From: Periweissella cryptocerci | GTDB lineage: Bacteria; Bacillota; Bacilli; Lactobacillales; Lactobacillaceae | NCBI RefSeq assembly: GCF_004358325.1 | Contig: NZ_CP037940.1 | Span: 2,480,001 to 2,544,000, forward strand | Length of the DNA: 64,000 nt | Reading direction: 5' to 3' | Shown here: one piece after another, positions 24,939 through 34,786 of the stretch | Layout: every line of letters starts with the position of its first letter | Numbering within the stretch: the stretch's first letter is position 1 | Notes under the pieces: model-generated | What the model saw: only the letters and a program-made list of their open reading frames with translations | Databases searched by the model: none | What the model was told of the DNA's origin: nothing | Position numbers and translations under genes: made by a program

Positions 24939-26239
24939 CGTTCACAGTTGGAAAAGAAGTCAACCCACACTTTAAGCGTTTCTGGGAGTTCAAAGACCAG
25001 TTCAATATTTTAAAAGGCGGTCGTAACTCATTCAAGTCCTCAGTGGTGGCCATGCGCTCAGTTAAAAAAATGCTTGCTTATGTTAAGCAGGATGAGACGG
25101 CTAACGTCATTGTCATTCGTAAAACAGGTAAGTCATTGCGTGATTCTGTATACAAGAAAATTCAGTGGGCAATCAAAAAGTTTGATGCAACTGACCAATT
25201 CGATTTCCAAAAATCACCATTGATGATTCAACATAAAAGCACTGGTTCAACGTTTTATTTCTATGGCCACGATGATTATGAAAAGCTTAAATCAAATGAC
25301 GTTGAGAACGTGATTGTTGTTTGGTTTGAAGAATCGGCCGAATTCAAAAATGAAGAAGAATTTGACCAAACCGAATCAACATTTATGAGACAAAAACACC
25401 CGCTAGCTGATTTTGTTCGGTTCATATGGACTTACAATCCGCCACGTAATCCGTACTCATGGATTAACAAATGGGCTTCTGACATGAAAACAACGCCTGG
25501 TTGGTATGTGGATGAGTCAACGTATCTTGATGATGTGCTTGGATTTGTTACAGATGATATGCTTCGAGCAATCGAGAATATCAAGATACGTGACATTGAT
25601 TATTATCGGTATTTATATCTTGGTGAAGCTGTTGGACTTGGCACTAATGTCTGGAATATGGATTTCTTTCACATTGTTGACGCCATACCAAACGATGATG
25701 ATTTACTTTACATCTTAATGTCCGCTGATATTGGCCACCAGCAATCAGCAACCGCCGTGTCAGCATACGGATATTCAAGACTGGGACGTGTTTACTTGTT
25801 AGACACATATTATTACTCTCCAGCCGGTAAAGTCGTTAAGAAAGCACCTAGCGAGCTCTCGCAAGAGGTACATGAGTTTGAAGAGCGTGTCATGCATGAG
25901 TTCGGCTTGAATATTTGGAAACGAACAATTGACTCAGCGGAAGGTGGTTTCCGTAATCAATACTATTTAGATTTTCACATACGTTGGGATCCGGTTAATA
26001 AGGCGTTGACTGAGGAACAAATGACTGATTATGCAATTGACTTACTTGGTAAAGATTTGATGTACATTATCAACCGGGGAAGCAACGATATTTTTGTTAC
26101 ACAGCAGCAGAATTATAGATGGGATATCAAGACTGTCGAAGCTGGTAATCCAAAGGTTATCAAAGAAGATGACCATACAAGCGATAACTTTAGATACATG
26201 GCTCGTGACAACGCTAAGTTACTAGGCTTGCAACGTTAG
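24935..26239 (+). CDS. terL: Terminase large subunit (PBSX-type)
   Basis: ATPase/nuclease that drives DNA packaging, 434 residues. The ATPase domain has a Walker A variant in [11 protein letters not shown] (about residues 26-36) and Walker [13 protein letters not shown] (about 126-137). The RNase H-like nuclease domain has acidic residues in [21 protein letters not shown] and [12 protein letters not shown]. The PBSX/Terminase_3 layout suits a siphovirus. Translationally coupled to terS. Confidence 0.95.
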   Translation: MTFTVGKEVNPHFKRFWEFKDQFNILKGGRNSFKSSVVAMRSVKKMLAYVKQDETANVIVIRKTGKSLRDSVYKKIQWAIKKFDATDQFDFQKSPLMIQHKSTGSTFYFYGHDDYEKLKSNDVENVIVVWFEESAEFKNEEEFDQTESTFMRQKHPLADFVRFIWTYNPPRNPYSWINKWASDMKTTPGWYVDESTYLDDVLGFVTDDMLRAIENIKIRDIDYYRYLYLGEAVGLGTNVWNMDFFHIVDAIPNDDDLLYILMSADIGHQQSATAVSAYGYSRLGRVYLLDTYYYSPAGKVVKKAPSELSQEVHEFEERVMHEFGLNIWKRTIDSAEGGFRNQYYLDFHIRWDPVNKALTEEQMTDYAIDLLGKDLMYIINRGSNDIFVTQQQNYRWDIKTVEAGNPKVIKEDDHTSDNFRYMARDNAKLLGLQR

Positions 26240-26248
26240 GAGGGCAAT

Positions 26249-27745
26249 ATGTTTGAAAGATTAAGAAACTTTTTTAGAAAGGCAGGTGCAAACGTGGGAG
26301 TTGTAGAACGATTAAGTAAAATTACTGACCACCCGAAAATTGGTGCAAATCAATTGGAGTATGAACGTATTGCTACGGCATTGCGCTATTATCGCGGGAC
26401 GTTCCCAAAGGTTAAGTTTAAAAATACCTATGGCGTTACGAAAGAACGCGATTACACGACACTCAACATGGCAGAAGTTTCAGCACACCGATTGGCCTCA
26501 ATCTTGTTTAACGAAGAAATGACGTTCGAGATTGCCGACAAGGAAGCTAATGAATATGCACAAATGTTCATGAAGGATAACGATTTTAATAAGAACTTTG
26601 GTCGTTATCTTGAAAGTGGTTTGGCTCTTGGTGGATTAGCAATGCGGCCATACTTTGACCAAGCAACTGGGGCATTGAAGATTAGTTGGATTCAAGCACC
26701 GGTATTTTATCCATTAAGGTCCAATACGGCAGATGTTCATGAAGCTGCAATTGCAACTGTTACCCGTCAAACGGAAGGCAGCAAAATAATCTACTACACG
26801 TTACTAGAATTTCATGAGTGGAGTGGCCAAGATTACACGATTACGAATGAACTATATCAATCTGAGCGTGCTGATGAAGTTGGCATCAAAGTTAGTCTTA
26901 AGACGTTATACGAGGACTTACAACCAGTAACGACGTTCGCAGATTTGTCACGCCCGCAGTTTGTATACTTAAAGCCGGCACATTTCAACAACAAGGATAT
27001 TAATAGTCCTTTGGGGTTATCTATCTTTGATAATGCAATTCCAACGTTGCGTTCAATAAATGATGCTACTGACCAATTTAATTGGGAAATCAAAATGGGG
27101 CAACGACGTGTTGCTGTACCTGAAAGCATGACGCAGGTTATGTTACAAGGGGACACGCAACCACGACAAATTTTTGATAGCAATCAAAACGTGTATCTCA
27201 TGGTCGAAAGCGGCATGAATAATGACGCTGACATGAAGGACTTAACAAGTGAAATTAGGTCGCAGGCTTACATTGATACTATCAATCAGAAGATGAAGAC
27301 GCTTGAAATGCAATTAGGGTTATCGAGTGGAACGTTCACATTTGATGGTCAGGGTGTTAAGACTGCGACTGAGGTTGTGTCTGAAAACTCAATGACTTAT
27401 CAGACTCGTAACAGCCAACTCACGAACATTGAACGGGCTATTCAAGAGCTTATTGTTTCGGCCATGGAGCAAGCAGCGGCATTTGGTTTATATATTGGTG
27501 ATATTCCAAGTCTTGAAGATATAACGGTCAATTTTGATGACGGTGTATTCACGGATAAGGCAGCACAAGCCGATTACTGGAGCAAGTTAGTTGCTGCGGG
27601 ATTAGCAAGCCGAAAACAAGCTATTATGGCGGTGCAAGGTGTTGATGAGAAAACAGCACAAAAAACACTAGCAGAGATTGACGACACTAGTGAAGATGTA
27701 GCTGTTGATGTAGATCCAACTGAGCAACCAATTGCTGATGATTAA
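26249..27745 (+). CDS. Portal protein (SPP1/A118-like)
   Basis: Forms the dodecameric ring through which DNA enters the head. It has 498 residues, as in A118-like portals. The N-terminus (FERLRNFFRKAGANVG) leads to a region with YYRGTFPKV and NMAEVSAHRLASILFNEE. The C-terminal part is acidic. It lies in the canonical order after terL and before the minor capsid gene. Confidence 0.9.
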   Translation: MFERLRNFFRKAGANVGVVERLSKITDHPKIGANQLEYERIATALRYYRGTFPKVKFKNTYGVTKERDYTTLNMAEVSAHRLASILFNEEMTFEIADKEANEYAQMFMKDNDFNKNFGRYLESGLALGGLAMRPYFDQATGALKISWIQAPVFYPLRSNTADVHEAAIATVTRQTEGSKIIYYTLLEFHEWSGQDYTITNELYQSERADEVGIKVSLKTLYEDLQPVTTFADLSRPQFVYLKPAHFNNKDINSPLGLSIFDNAIPTLRSINDATDQFNWEIKMGQRRVAVPESMTQVMLQGDTQPRQIFDSNQNVYLMVESGMNNDADMKDLTSEIRSQAYIDTINQKMKTLEMQLGLSSGTFTFDGQGVKTATEVVSENSMTYQTRNSQLTNIERAIQELIVSAMEQAAAFGLYIGDIPSLEDITVNFDDGVFTDKAAQADYWSKLVAAGLASRKQAIMAVQGVDEKTAQKTLAEIDDTSEDVAVDVDPTEQPIADD

Positions 27746-27759
27746 CGGAGGAATGACGA

Positions 27760-29484
27760 ATGGCAAAGAAGTATGTGCCAAAGACAACTCCGCAAGCAAT
27801 CAGTGAGCAATCAGCCAAGATTGAAGCTATCTATACAGGATTGCAACAGCAGATATTCAATAACTTTATGAAGCACTTGAAACGTGTTGGGGTTAATGAC
27901 CTCACGCCAGATAGTGCTTTTTACTGGCAATTGGAAAAGATGTCAGAGCTTCATATCATCAACAAAGAGAATATAGAGATTGCTGCCAGATATGCTAGCA
28001 TCGGCCAAGAACGGCTCACAGAGTTTATTCAAGATATTGGCCACACAGTTTATAACGAAGCTGGCCAAGAAATAGAAACTAATTTGCGAAAGACGCATGT
28101 ACCGTCTGGAGATATTGATAATATTCTTAACCAGTATGTTAATCAGACATTTATCTCGATGGATAATCTTGTCAATCAAACATTGATAACAACGCATTTC
28201 GGCGACAATCAAGCAATGAAAGCGTATCAGTCAATGATTGAAACATCGGTTGCACAGGTTGTGTCTGGCGTGACGACGAAAGATAAGGCAATCAATGATG
28301 TGATTCAGAAATGGACACAAAAGGGATTGGCTTCAAATTTTGTTGATCGTGCTGGTCGTCGGTGGTCGTTTCAAAATTATGCTCGTACAGTCATTCAATC
28401 CACCACGTACCGTGTTTACAACGAAATGCGAACACAACGTATGAGTGAGTTTGGAATTGTTACGGCATACTTGAATGCGCATCCGGCGAGTCGGCCTGCT
28501 GAAGCAACAATACAAGGTAGTGTTGTCCTTGTTGTTCCAAAAGATGAAGCGCCGGATGAATATCAAGGCTATCCAAGCATTTATGATTATGGCTATGGAG
28601 AGCCTTGGGGATGCCGAGGAATTAATTGCCACCACATTCTTACGCCGTTCCTTCCCGAAGTTAATGGAGTACCAGAATTGGGGCCAGAAATGGACGGTGT
28701 GACACCAGAAGTCGCAACTGCTAATGGTAAGTTACAAGCTAAGCAAAGAAGCTTAGAACGCAACGTGCGCAAGTCTAAAGAATTGCTCAATGTGGCCACG
28801 AAGCAAGGTGATATTGAAGCGATTCAGAAATACAGTTTGAGTGTAAGAAATAATCAAGGAAAGCTACGGAACTTGGTTGGAAATCATTCGTTCTTACATC
28901 GTGATTATCAACGTGAGAAGTATTTTGCACCACCTAAGTTGAGAGAATCTGCTAAGGTGCCGTTATGGAAACAAACTGCACTTAATTTGCATGAGAAATC
29001 GTATAGTCAAGCATTACTTAAAGCTAGGCAAGTAATTAAAGTATTACAATCGCCAATATCCAAAAATGGGTTAATGTTACGGGCAACTGTTCCAAACATT
29101 AAAAATGTACCAATGCCTACAGATAAGCTTAATAAAGTAGTTGCAGATTTACGCCGTGATGGTGCAACTGTGATAATCGGCACCAAACAAGTTGAGAATC
29201 ACCTTAAGAGACAAGGCGCGTTGGGGTTAACGTTAAATGATATTATTATGTTTTCACAAAATCCTTCGCGTGCAACTGTTTACGAAGAACGGTTCCATTT
29301 CTTAGTGTGGAAAAACCCAGAGCATTATGGTATTCTAGATGACGAATTAGGTACAGATGCAGAAGAAATACTAGTTAAAAATTTGCTATTAAAACATGCA
29401 GATATATACGAATTAACAGATGATGAGATAATGCAAACTAAAGCAATGATTAAATACCACGAAAGGAAACTTACCGAACGATGA
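27760..29484 (+). CDS. Minor capsid protein 2 with a long C-terminal extension (toxin-like architecture)
   Basis: Residues 1 to about 390 match the phage minor capsid 2 family (head morphogenesis; YARTVIQSTTYRVYNEMRTQ, and C-x4-C-H-H in WGCRGINCHHILTP). The extension (about 390-574) is unusual. It ends in a compact domain with VVADLRRDGATVIIGTK, a SRATVYEERFHFLVW segment (EERFH at 509-513), DAEEILVKNLLLK and LTDDEIMQTKAMIKYHERK. I recall similar tails in polymorphic toxins fused to phage head proteins. The stop overlaps the next small gene (ATGA), as expected for a toxin/immunity pair. The toxin role is inferred. Confidence 0.85.
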   Translation: MAKKYVPKTTPQAISEQSAKIEAIYTGLQQQIFNNFMKHLKRVGVNDLTPDSAFYWQLEKMSELHIINKENIEIAARYASIGQERLTEFIQDIGHTVYNEAGQEIETNLRKTHVPSGDIDNILNQYVNQTFISMDNLVNQTLITTHFGDNQAMKAYQSMIETSVAQVVSGVTTKDKAINDVIQKWTQKGLASNFVDRAGRRWSFQNYARTVIQSTTYRVYNEMRTQRMSEFGIVTAYLNAHPASRPAEATIQGSVVLVVPKDEAPDEYQGYPSIYDYGYGEPWGCRGINCHHILTPFLPEVNGVPELGPEMDGVTPEVATANGKLQAKQRSLERNVRKSKELLNVATKQGDIEAIQKYSLSVRNNQGKLRNLVGNHSFLHRDYQREKYFAPPKLRESAKVPLWKQTALNLHEKSYSQALLKARQVIKVLQSPISKNGLMLRATVPNIKNVPMPTDKLNKVVADLRRDGATVIIGTKQVENHLKRQGALGLTLNDIIMFSQNPSRATVYEERFHFLVWKNPEHYGILDDELGTDAEEILVKNLLLKHADIYELTDDEIMQTKAMIKYHERKLTER

Positions 29485-29702
29485 TATATACAAATTCAGT
29501 ATTAGATTTGCCTGGTAAGGGTAGTATTTTGTGGTATGACATTAACGTAGATGTAATTAATGTGGGTTCTGAATTACGCGATAATTTAGGGAATACTTAT
29601 AAGGTCGTTGCTAATGGTGTTACTACTTCAGATAAAGGTGATTTATTAGGGTCTATTCAGCTTGATAAAACATTAAGAGGCGATGACTTGTATATCAACT
29701 GA
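29481..29702 (+). CDS. Small protein overlapping the minor capsid stop; candidate immunity protein
   Basis: A 73-residue, mostly beta, acidic protein (SILWYDINVDVINVGSELRD). Its ATG overlaps the TGA of the minor capsid gene and it is closed by two hairpin terminators. It has no place in the standard capsid assembly gene order. An immunity factor for the C-terminal domain upstream is the most economical guess; no homology was recognised. Confidence 0.6.
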   Translation: MIYTNSVLDLPGKGSILWYDINVDVINVGSELRDNLGNTYKVVANGVTTSDKGDLLGSIQLDKTLRGDDLYIN

Positions 29703-29735
29703 GCACTTACGCTTTATATTGTGAGTGCTTTTTTA
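29702..29735 (+). terminator. Terminator after the candidate immunity gene
   Basis: 9-bp stem AGCACTTAC / GTGAGTGCT, then a T run. Confidence 0.8.
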
Positions 29736-29758
29736 GTACAAAAAATACTGGCGCCATT

Positions 29759-29791
29759 GCACAGGGCGCGTAATAAGTTCTGTGCTTTTTT
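29759..29791 (+). terminator. Second hairpin terminator before the scaffold gene
   Basis: GCACAG / CTGTGC with TTTTTT following. Two terminators in a row inside the late operon imply antitermination or a separate scaffold/capsid promoter, which I did not identify. Confidence 0.65.
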
Positions 29792-29839
29792 CATACACAA
29801 ATCCATGTCGGCAGACGTAAAAGTGCGTAGGAGAAGAAT

Positions 29840-30418
29840 ATGAAACGTGATGAACTTAAGACCAAAGGCTTAACAGACGAACAAATTGACTTTGTAATGG
29901 ACGAGAACGGTAAGGATATCAATGACTTTCGCGGACAACTTACAACGGCCACGCAAGAACGTGACAACTTACAAACACAAGTTGATGAAGTAACTAAGAA
30001 CCTTGCTGACGCACAAAAGAACGGTGGCAACTCAAAGGAACTCCAAGCCCAACTCGACAAATTGCAAGATGATTTGAAGACTGCCCAAGATAATGGCCAA
30101 GAAGCACTCACACAAACGAAGCTCGGTTATGAAACAGAGCTAGCACTAACGAAAGCGGGTGCAAAGAACGTAAAGGCTGCTAAAGCGTTGTTAGACATGG
30201 ACAATATCAAGTTCGATAAGGACGGTAAGATTGAAGGCTTGAATGAACAACTTGAAGCAATCAAGACTGCCGAAGATACTAGTTTCATGTTTGCAACTGC
30301 TGAAGTTAGTCCCGAACAACCGGGTAAGCCATCAATTGTTCATCCGGGTAATCCAGCTGGGGATGGGGATTCAGGAGAAGTTGACCCATTCGCAGCTATT
30401 GTAGCGTCATATCAATAA
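29840..30418 (+). CDS. Capsid scaffolding protein (phage GP20-like)
   Basis: Assists shell assembly and is removed before DNA packaging. It has 192 residues, with a central coiled coil (about 30-100) rich in Gln/Asp/Lys and a conserved helix ELALTKAGAKNVKAAKALLD. Position directly before the major capsid gene supports the call. The tail is acidic with Gly/Pro. Confidence 0.85.
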   Translation: MKRDELKTKGLTDEQIDFVMDENGKDINDFRGQLTTATQERDNLQTQVDEVTKNLADAQKNGGNSKELQAQLDKLQDDLKTAQDNGQEALTQTKLGYETELALTKAGAKNVKAAKALLDMDNIKFDKDGKIEGLNEQLEAIKTAEDTSFMFATAEVSPEQPGKPSIVHPGNPAGDGDSGEVDPFAAIVASYQ

Positions 30419-30438
30419 TAGAAAAGAGGAATTAACAC

Positions 30439-31323
30439 ATGCCTACAGCAAATAACAATCTTCCAGTTCGCCAATACATTCCGCAGTATTCACAAATCTT
30501 GTCTACCGTGTTTGGTGTTCAAGCAGCATTTGGTGGAGCATTTTCACCACTGCAAACAAAAGACGGTATTCAATTTAATTCAAAAGCATTCTCAGTTAAA
30601 ACAAATGCAACGCCAGTTGTCGTAGGAACTTATAGCAAGGACACAAATACCGCATTCGGAACTGGCACAGCAAAATCTTCACGTTTCGGCGATATGACAG
30701 AAGTCATCTACGCTGATACGGATGCTAATTATTCATACGAATTGGCGATTCACGAAGGTCTTGACCGTCACACAGTCAATAATGACTTGAACGCAGCTGT
30801 TGCAGATCGTTTGAATTTGCAATCACAAGCGCAAGTGCGTGCAATGAATAAGCGTAACGGTGCATTCTTAGCTACAAATGCCGGTAATGCTGCCGAATAC
30901 GCTGGCGATGTTGCAGTATTGTTCAATGAACTGCACAAATACTACATCAATAAGGAAGTTACTGCGCCAGTTACTGCATATGTAACATCTGACTTGTATA
31001 CTGCTGTTGTTGATTACGCTGCTAATACTTCTGCAAAGGGTTCAACGGTTTCATTAGACGACAACGGAGTTAAACAGTATAAGGGATTCTCACTTATTGA
31101 AGTTGCTGAAGCCAATTTCCCTGATGGTGTAATTGCTTTGTTTGCACCTGATATGATTGCAATTCCGTTTGTTGGGATTGAAACAGCTCGGACAATTGAA
31201 GCAACTAACTTCGACGGTGTCGAATTGCAAGCTACATCAAAGGGTGGACAATTTATTCTTGACGATAACAAGGTTGCAGTGACTAAGGTTACTGTTGCAG
31301 CAGAAGGACCAGCAGAAGGCTAG
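30439..31323 (+). CDS. Major capsid protein
   Basis: A 294-residue head protein, placed after scaffold and before the head-tail connectors. The fold is probably HK97-like, judged from family context (VRQYIPQYSQILSTVFGVQA at the start, GMTEV/EVIYADTDANYSYELAIH middle, and FAPDMIAIPFVGIETARTIE near the end). The ribosome-binding site AGAGGAATTAACAC is good. Highly expressed structural gene by position. Confidence 0.85.
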   Translation: MPTANNNLPVRQYIPQYSQILSTVFGVQAAFGGAFSPLQTKDGIQFNSKAFSVKTNATPVVVGTYSKDTNTAFGTGTAKSSRFGDMTEVIYADTDANYSYELAIHEGLDRHTVNNDLNAAVADRLNLQSQAQVRAMNKRNGAFLATNAGNAAEYAGDVAVLFNELHKYYINKEVTAPVTAYVTSDLYTAVVDYAANTSAKGSTVSLDDNGVKQYKGFSLIEVAEANFPDGVIALFAPDMIAIPFVGIETARTIEATNFDGVELQATSKGGQFILDDNKVAVTKVTVAAEGPAEG

Positions 31324-31333
31324 GAGGTAGCTC

Positions 31334-31633
<300 letters not shown>

Positions 31634-31644
31634 GAGGTGGCCAC

Positions 31645-32049
31645 ATGGACTACCTAACGTTTGAGGAGTACAAGGATTATGGATTAACAGACATCGATGA
31701 AGATAGTTACACTGGTGCACTCACTAGGGCTTCGATGGCACTTGATGTTGCGACGCGTAACTATTATCAGTTTCATGATTTAGATTCTGATGAGGTAGAT
31801 TTCAGACGTGATAAATTCAAATTAGCCGTTGCTTTACAGATGGAATACATCGCCAAAACTGGTATACAAACCGCTGAAGAAGCTAACGAACGGTCAGGTA
31901 TTACTGGCCAGTCGATTGGTAGAACGTCTGTCACGATTGGTGGACGCTCAGGAAGTGGCGCAGATAGTCAGTATAACTATGTGTCAATTGACGCATTGAA
32001 TGCCTTAGCTGGTACAGGACTGACATATCGAGGTATTAACTATGGTTGA
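31645..32049 (+). CDS. Head-tail connector (adaptor) protein
   Basis: A 134-residue, gp6/gp15-like adaptor by size and position after the capsid gene. It starts MDYLTFEEYKDYGL with helix-rich content, and ends with a Ser/Gly-rich loop (IGGRSGSGADSQ). The next start lies 8 bp inside its end. Confidence 0.75.
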   Translation: MDYLTFEEYKDYGLTDIDEDSYTGALTRASMALDVATRNYYQFHDLDSDEVDFRRDKFKLAVALQMEYIAKTGIQTAEEANERSGITGQSIGRTSVTIGGRSGSGADSQYNYVSIDALNALAGTGLTYRGINYG

Positions 32050-32389
32050 TATTGATCCACGAATGTTAGTGCACAATGTACTGATTAAGAAAAAGATTGG
32101 CGAAGATAAATATCAGAAACCAATTTATGATACTGCTATCCAGTTTGTAAAAGTTCGTTTTGACAAGTCACAGCAATTCACGGGTTCAGGGGATGGCAAA
32201 GAGTTGTTCTCGAACGGTGTTGTCTTTTTGTACGCGAGATACACATCAAACTTCGGTCTGATGGATGAAACATTCAAAGACGGTATTGTTACCGACGAAC
32301 AAGGACACGACTACATCATTAAGCAAGTAACACCACTTAGTGGACTATTTACTGCTAGTGCATGGTCTTATGAATTGGATGTGATTTAG
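32042..32389 (+). CDS. Minor capsid / head-closure protein (Minor_capsid_1-like)
   Basis: A 115-residue beta-rich protein of the head-completion block (VHNVLIKKKIGEDKYQKP and GHDYIIKQVTPLSGL). Order and sizes in this and the next two genes match the Minor_capsid 1-2-3 set. The end touches the next start. Confidence 0.75.
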   Translation: MVDIDPRMLVHNVLIKKKIGEDKYQKPIYDTAIQFVKVRFDKSQQFTGSGDGKELFSNGVVFLYARYTSNFGLMDETFKDGIVTDEQGHDYIIKQVTPLSGLFTASAWSYELDVI

Positions 32390-32731
32390 ATGTCATTCAA
32401 TATGAAAATTGATGTGCGGGATTTAAAGGAGTTAATCAATAAATCATCACCGCAACAAGTCCGGAAAGCTTCATTTTTAATGGCCAACCAAATCTTGCTA
32501 GATACCAATCGCTTTGTTCCATTACGATTCGGCGATTTACGCGATAGTGGCCATGTTGCGCCTGATGGGTCCTCAATTATTTGGAGTGCTCAATACGCTA
32601 GTTTTGTTTATGACATGGACGAAGCAAGTGCGTGGACGACTGCTGGGACAACATCGCACTGGGACGAGCCTGCAACACAACAGTATCAAGAGCAGTGGGG
32701 GCAAGTATTCATGAAAGGATTGGATTTCTAA
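32390..32731 (+). CDS. Minor capsid protein (Minor_capsid_2-like)
   Basis: A 113-residue protein with LRDSGHVAPDG and YASFVYDMDEASAWTTAGT-like segments and a C-terminal Trp-rich end (HWDEPATQQYQEQWG), typical of the second head-completion/tail-terminator protein. It directly abuts both neighbours. Confidence 0.75.
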   Translation: MSFNMKIDVRDLKELINKSSPQQVRKASFLMANQILLDTNRFVPLRFGDLRDSGHVAPDGSSIIWSAQYASFVYDMDEASAWTTAGTTSHWDEPATQQYQEQWGQVFMKGLDF

Positions 32732-33139
32732 ATGGATTTTATTGATCGTCTATATGACAAGATTAATGGAACACCTAACTTAACGTTGCCAGTACTCATT
32801 GGGTATCAAAACGAAAAGTCAGGTGTTTTTATTTACCCAATTACGGGGTCAACAATCCTTGAAGCAACTATGGATGGCGAAGAATTTATTTCATTGCCGT
32901 TTCAAATTGTTATCAAAGACAAAGACCAAGCTCTGGTTCAAGGCACTTCAAACTTGATTAGCCAATCTTTAGGTTCACTCAACGCAGCTGATTTAACTAG
33001 TGAAGATGCTTCTTGGTGGCGCGGTGAACAAGTGTTACTGGTTGACCCACAATCATCTATTCAAGGATTAGACCAACACGGCTACTACGGGTACATGTTT
33101 CAAGCCAAAGCAAACATTTATATACAAGGAGAAATTTAA
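32732..33139 (+). CDS. Tail-terminator-like minor capsid protein (Minor_capsid_3-like)
   Basis: A 135-residue protein with an N-terminal helix (MDFIDRLYDKINGTPNLT) and beta-rich remainder. The position before the tail-tube gene fits a tail terminator. It overlaps the tube gene by one base. Confidence 0.75.
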   Translation: MDFIDRLYDKINGTPNLTLPVLIGYQNEKSGVFIYPITGSTILEATMDGEEFISLPFQIVIKDKDQALVQGTSNLISQSLGSLNAADLTSEDASWWRGEQVLLVDPQSSIQGLDQHGYYGYMFQAKANIYIQGEI

Positions 33140-33648
33140 TGCCAGATACACCAACTATTTTTGCGGGCTATGCCCAAAACCACAAGACTAAATACTACTT
33201 TGGTCGAACAAAAGCTACATTGTTCCGCATCGCAGGTGGTATTCAAACTGCTGAAACTGACTTCGATGAAGATTCAGACTCAGTTGCTTACTACGATGAT
33301 AACGGTGGTACAGAATCAATCTCATCAGGCGCCTCATATCCTTTCAACTTTGAAGGTAACCGTAAGTACGGTAATGAAGCACAAGAGTTGATTCGTGACA
33401 TGATGACGGCTGCCGATAAAACAGGCTACTTGGTTGTTATTGAACCCAATGGCGACCAAATGGAAGGCCCTGCATCAGTATCTAAAATCACGCCGTTTGG
33501 TGGTGACGCGAACGATCGTGCAGCGCTTAAAGCAACTATCACATTTGATGGCACACCAGCAGATTTCAAAACTGACGGTACGCTTCGGAACGCTGACCAA
33601 TTTGCTACTGCACCAACCAAGACAGAAGAACCAGTTCCAGCTGGTTAA
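33139..33648 (+). CDS. Major tail (tube) protein
   Basis: A 169-residue tail-tube subunit, by position (before the two chaperones and tape measure) and composition. It contains AETDFDEDSDSVAYYDDNGG, FNFEGNRKYGNEAQELIRDM and GGDANDRAALKATITFDGTP. It ends in a short acidic/Pro tail. A tRNA-like hairpin lies just after the stop. Confidence 0.8.
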   Translation: MPDTPTIFAGYAQNHKTKYYFGRTKATLFRIAGGIQTAETDFDEDSDSVAYYDDNGGTESISSGASYPFNFEGNRKYGNEAQELIRDMMTAADKTGYLVVIEPNGDQMEGPASVSKITPFGGDANDRAALKATITFDGTPADFKTDGTLRNADQFATAPTKTEEPVPAG

Positions 33649-33654
33649 ACTGGT

Positions 33655-33697
33655 GGCGATAACTGGTGTGTGGCCGAGTTCGATTCTCGGCATCGTC
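33655..33697 (+). other. tRNA-like acceptor/T-arm hairpin
   Basis: A T-arm-like hairpin, CCGAG (33674-33678), 7-nt loop TTCGATT and CTCGG (33686-33690), is extended by one pair. An outer 6-bp helix joins GGCGAT (33655-33660) to ATCGTC (33692-33697). It has the top half of a tRNA without D and anticodon arms, and no CCA end. Confidence 0.5.
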
Positions 33698-33734
33698 GTT
33701 TCCACATAATAAATATATTCGGAGGATTTATAAC

Positions 33735-34106
33735 ATGACTCAACTTAAAGAACTTGGTGCAAAGGTACGACTATTTGAATTTACTTTGTATGGTGAAAAA
33801 TTTAGTGTGCAAATGGCAACTACCATCTTAGATACTATCGACAAGTACCAAGAAGAAGTTAAGAAGATTGATACCGACCGTGAAGATCAAATTGCAATTG
33901 CGTTAGATGGTTTGAAGTTATCATTTGATTCTATCGTCGGCGAAGGTACATTTGATAAGGTTTACGCCAACCAAAAGGATGTCTTTGCGTTGGTTCAAAC
34001 TTTTGAAAACGTCACGAATGCGATTGAAGAAGAATTTAATGCTATCAAGTTGGAAGAAACTAAGAAGCAAGCTCAAACTGTTATCGACGCGAAGAAGGCT
34101 AAGTAA
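33735..34106 (+). CDS. Tail assembly chaperone
   Basis: A 123-residue acidic helical protein from ATG 33735, chosen because GGAGGATTTATAAC precedes it (an in-frame upstream ATG 33666 lies in the hairpin region). With the next gene it fills the G/GT chaperone position before the tape measure. No frameshift joint was recognised between them. Confidence 0.7.
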   Translation: MTQLKELGAKVRLFEFTLYGEKFSVQMATTILDTIDKYQEEVKKIDTDREDQIAIALDGLKLSFDSIVGEGTFDKVYANQKDVFALVQTFENVTNAIEEEFNAIKLEETKKQAQTVIDAKKAK

Positions 34107-34108
34107 TT

Positions 34109-34771
34109 ATGTTATTTAGCCTTTCGCATTCTCTGGATGATTCATTCGAGTATGAGGGTGTGAGTGGCAAGGTGGACATGAGTTTTGACAATGTTATTCT
34201 CATGTTTGAAACCCAAACTCGTGAAGATATGGATGCCTATTTGAAGTTGATTGTGTCACTGCAATTGTTAGTTGGAGACGACTACGAGGAACGTGGCCAA
34301 GATTTTCAAGTGGGACTATATCAATACTTGATGGATGAATACATCAATGACAATAAGCCGATTATTGACCCAGATGCGTTACGAAACGGCGGAGGTGGTA
34401 AGGAAGATGCAGAACAATATAGTTTGACTGAAGACGCCGAGTATATCTTTGCGTCCTTTTTGCAAGCTTACGGAATGGATTTGCACGATCAGTTTAAAAA
34501 ACTGCATTGGTACAAGTTTAGAGCTTTGCTAGCTGGGCTTCCAGATGATACAAAGTTCCGTCAAGTCCTACAGATTCGTCAATGGAAGCCGTACAAGGGT
34601 GTCACCAAAGAAGAAAAACAACAAATGCAAGATTTACAAGTCGTTTACCGGTTACACGTTACGCAGGCAGAGGCTGAATTCGCTCGGATGACGCCAGAGG
34701 AACGTGATATTTACATGGAAGAACATCCTGAACTATTTGAACCACCAGAAGATGATGAACCATACCTTTGA
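34109..34771 (+). CDS. Gp15-like tail assembly protein
   Basis: A 220-residue, acidic protein of the bacteriophage Gp15 family, recognised by the C-terminal half (YIFASFLQAYGMDLHDQFKK and HWYKFRALLAGLPDDTKF) and by position directly upstream of the tape measure. It starts two bases after the previous stop. Confidence 0.8.
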   Translation: MLFSLSHSLDDSFEYEGVSGKVDMSFDNVILMFETQTREDMDAYLKLIVSLQLLVGDDYEERGQDFQVGLYQYLMDEYINDNKPIIDPDALRNGGGGKEDAEQYSLTEDAEYIFASFLQAYGMDLHDQFKKLHWYKFRALLAGLPDDTKFRQVLQIRQWKPYKGVTKEEKQQMQDLQVVYRLHVTQAEAEFARMTPEERDIYMEEHPELFEPPEDDEPYL

Positions 34772-34786
34772 TAGAAAGGAGACTAA

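Noticed and set aside
33655..33697. Complete tRNA gene
   Set aside because: D arm, anticodon arm and CCA end are missing; only acceptor-like and T-arm-like helices exist.
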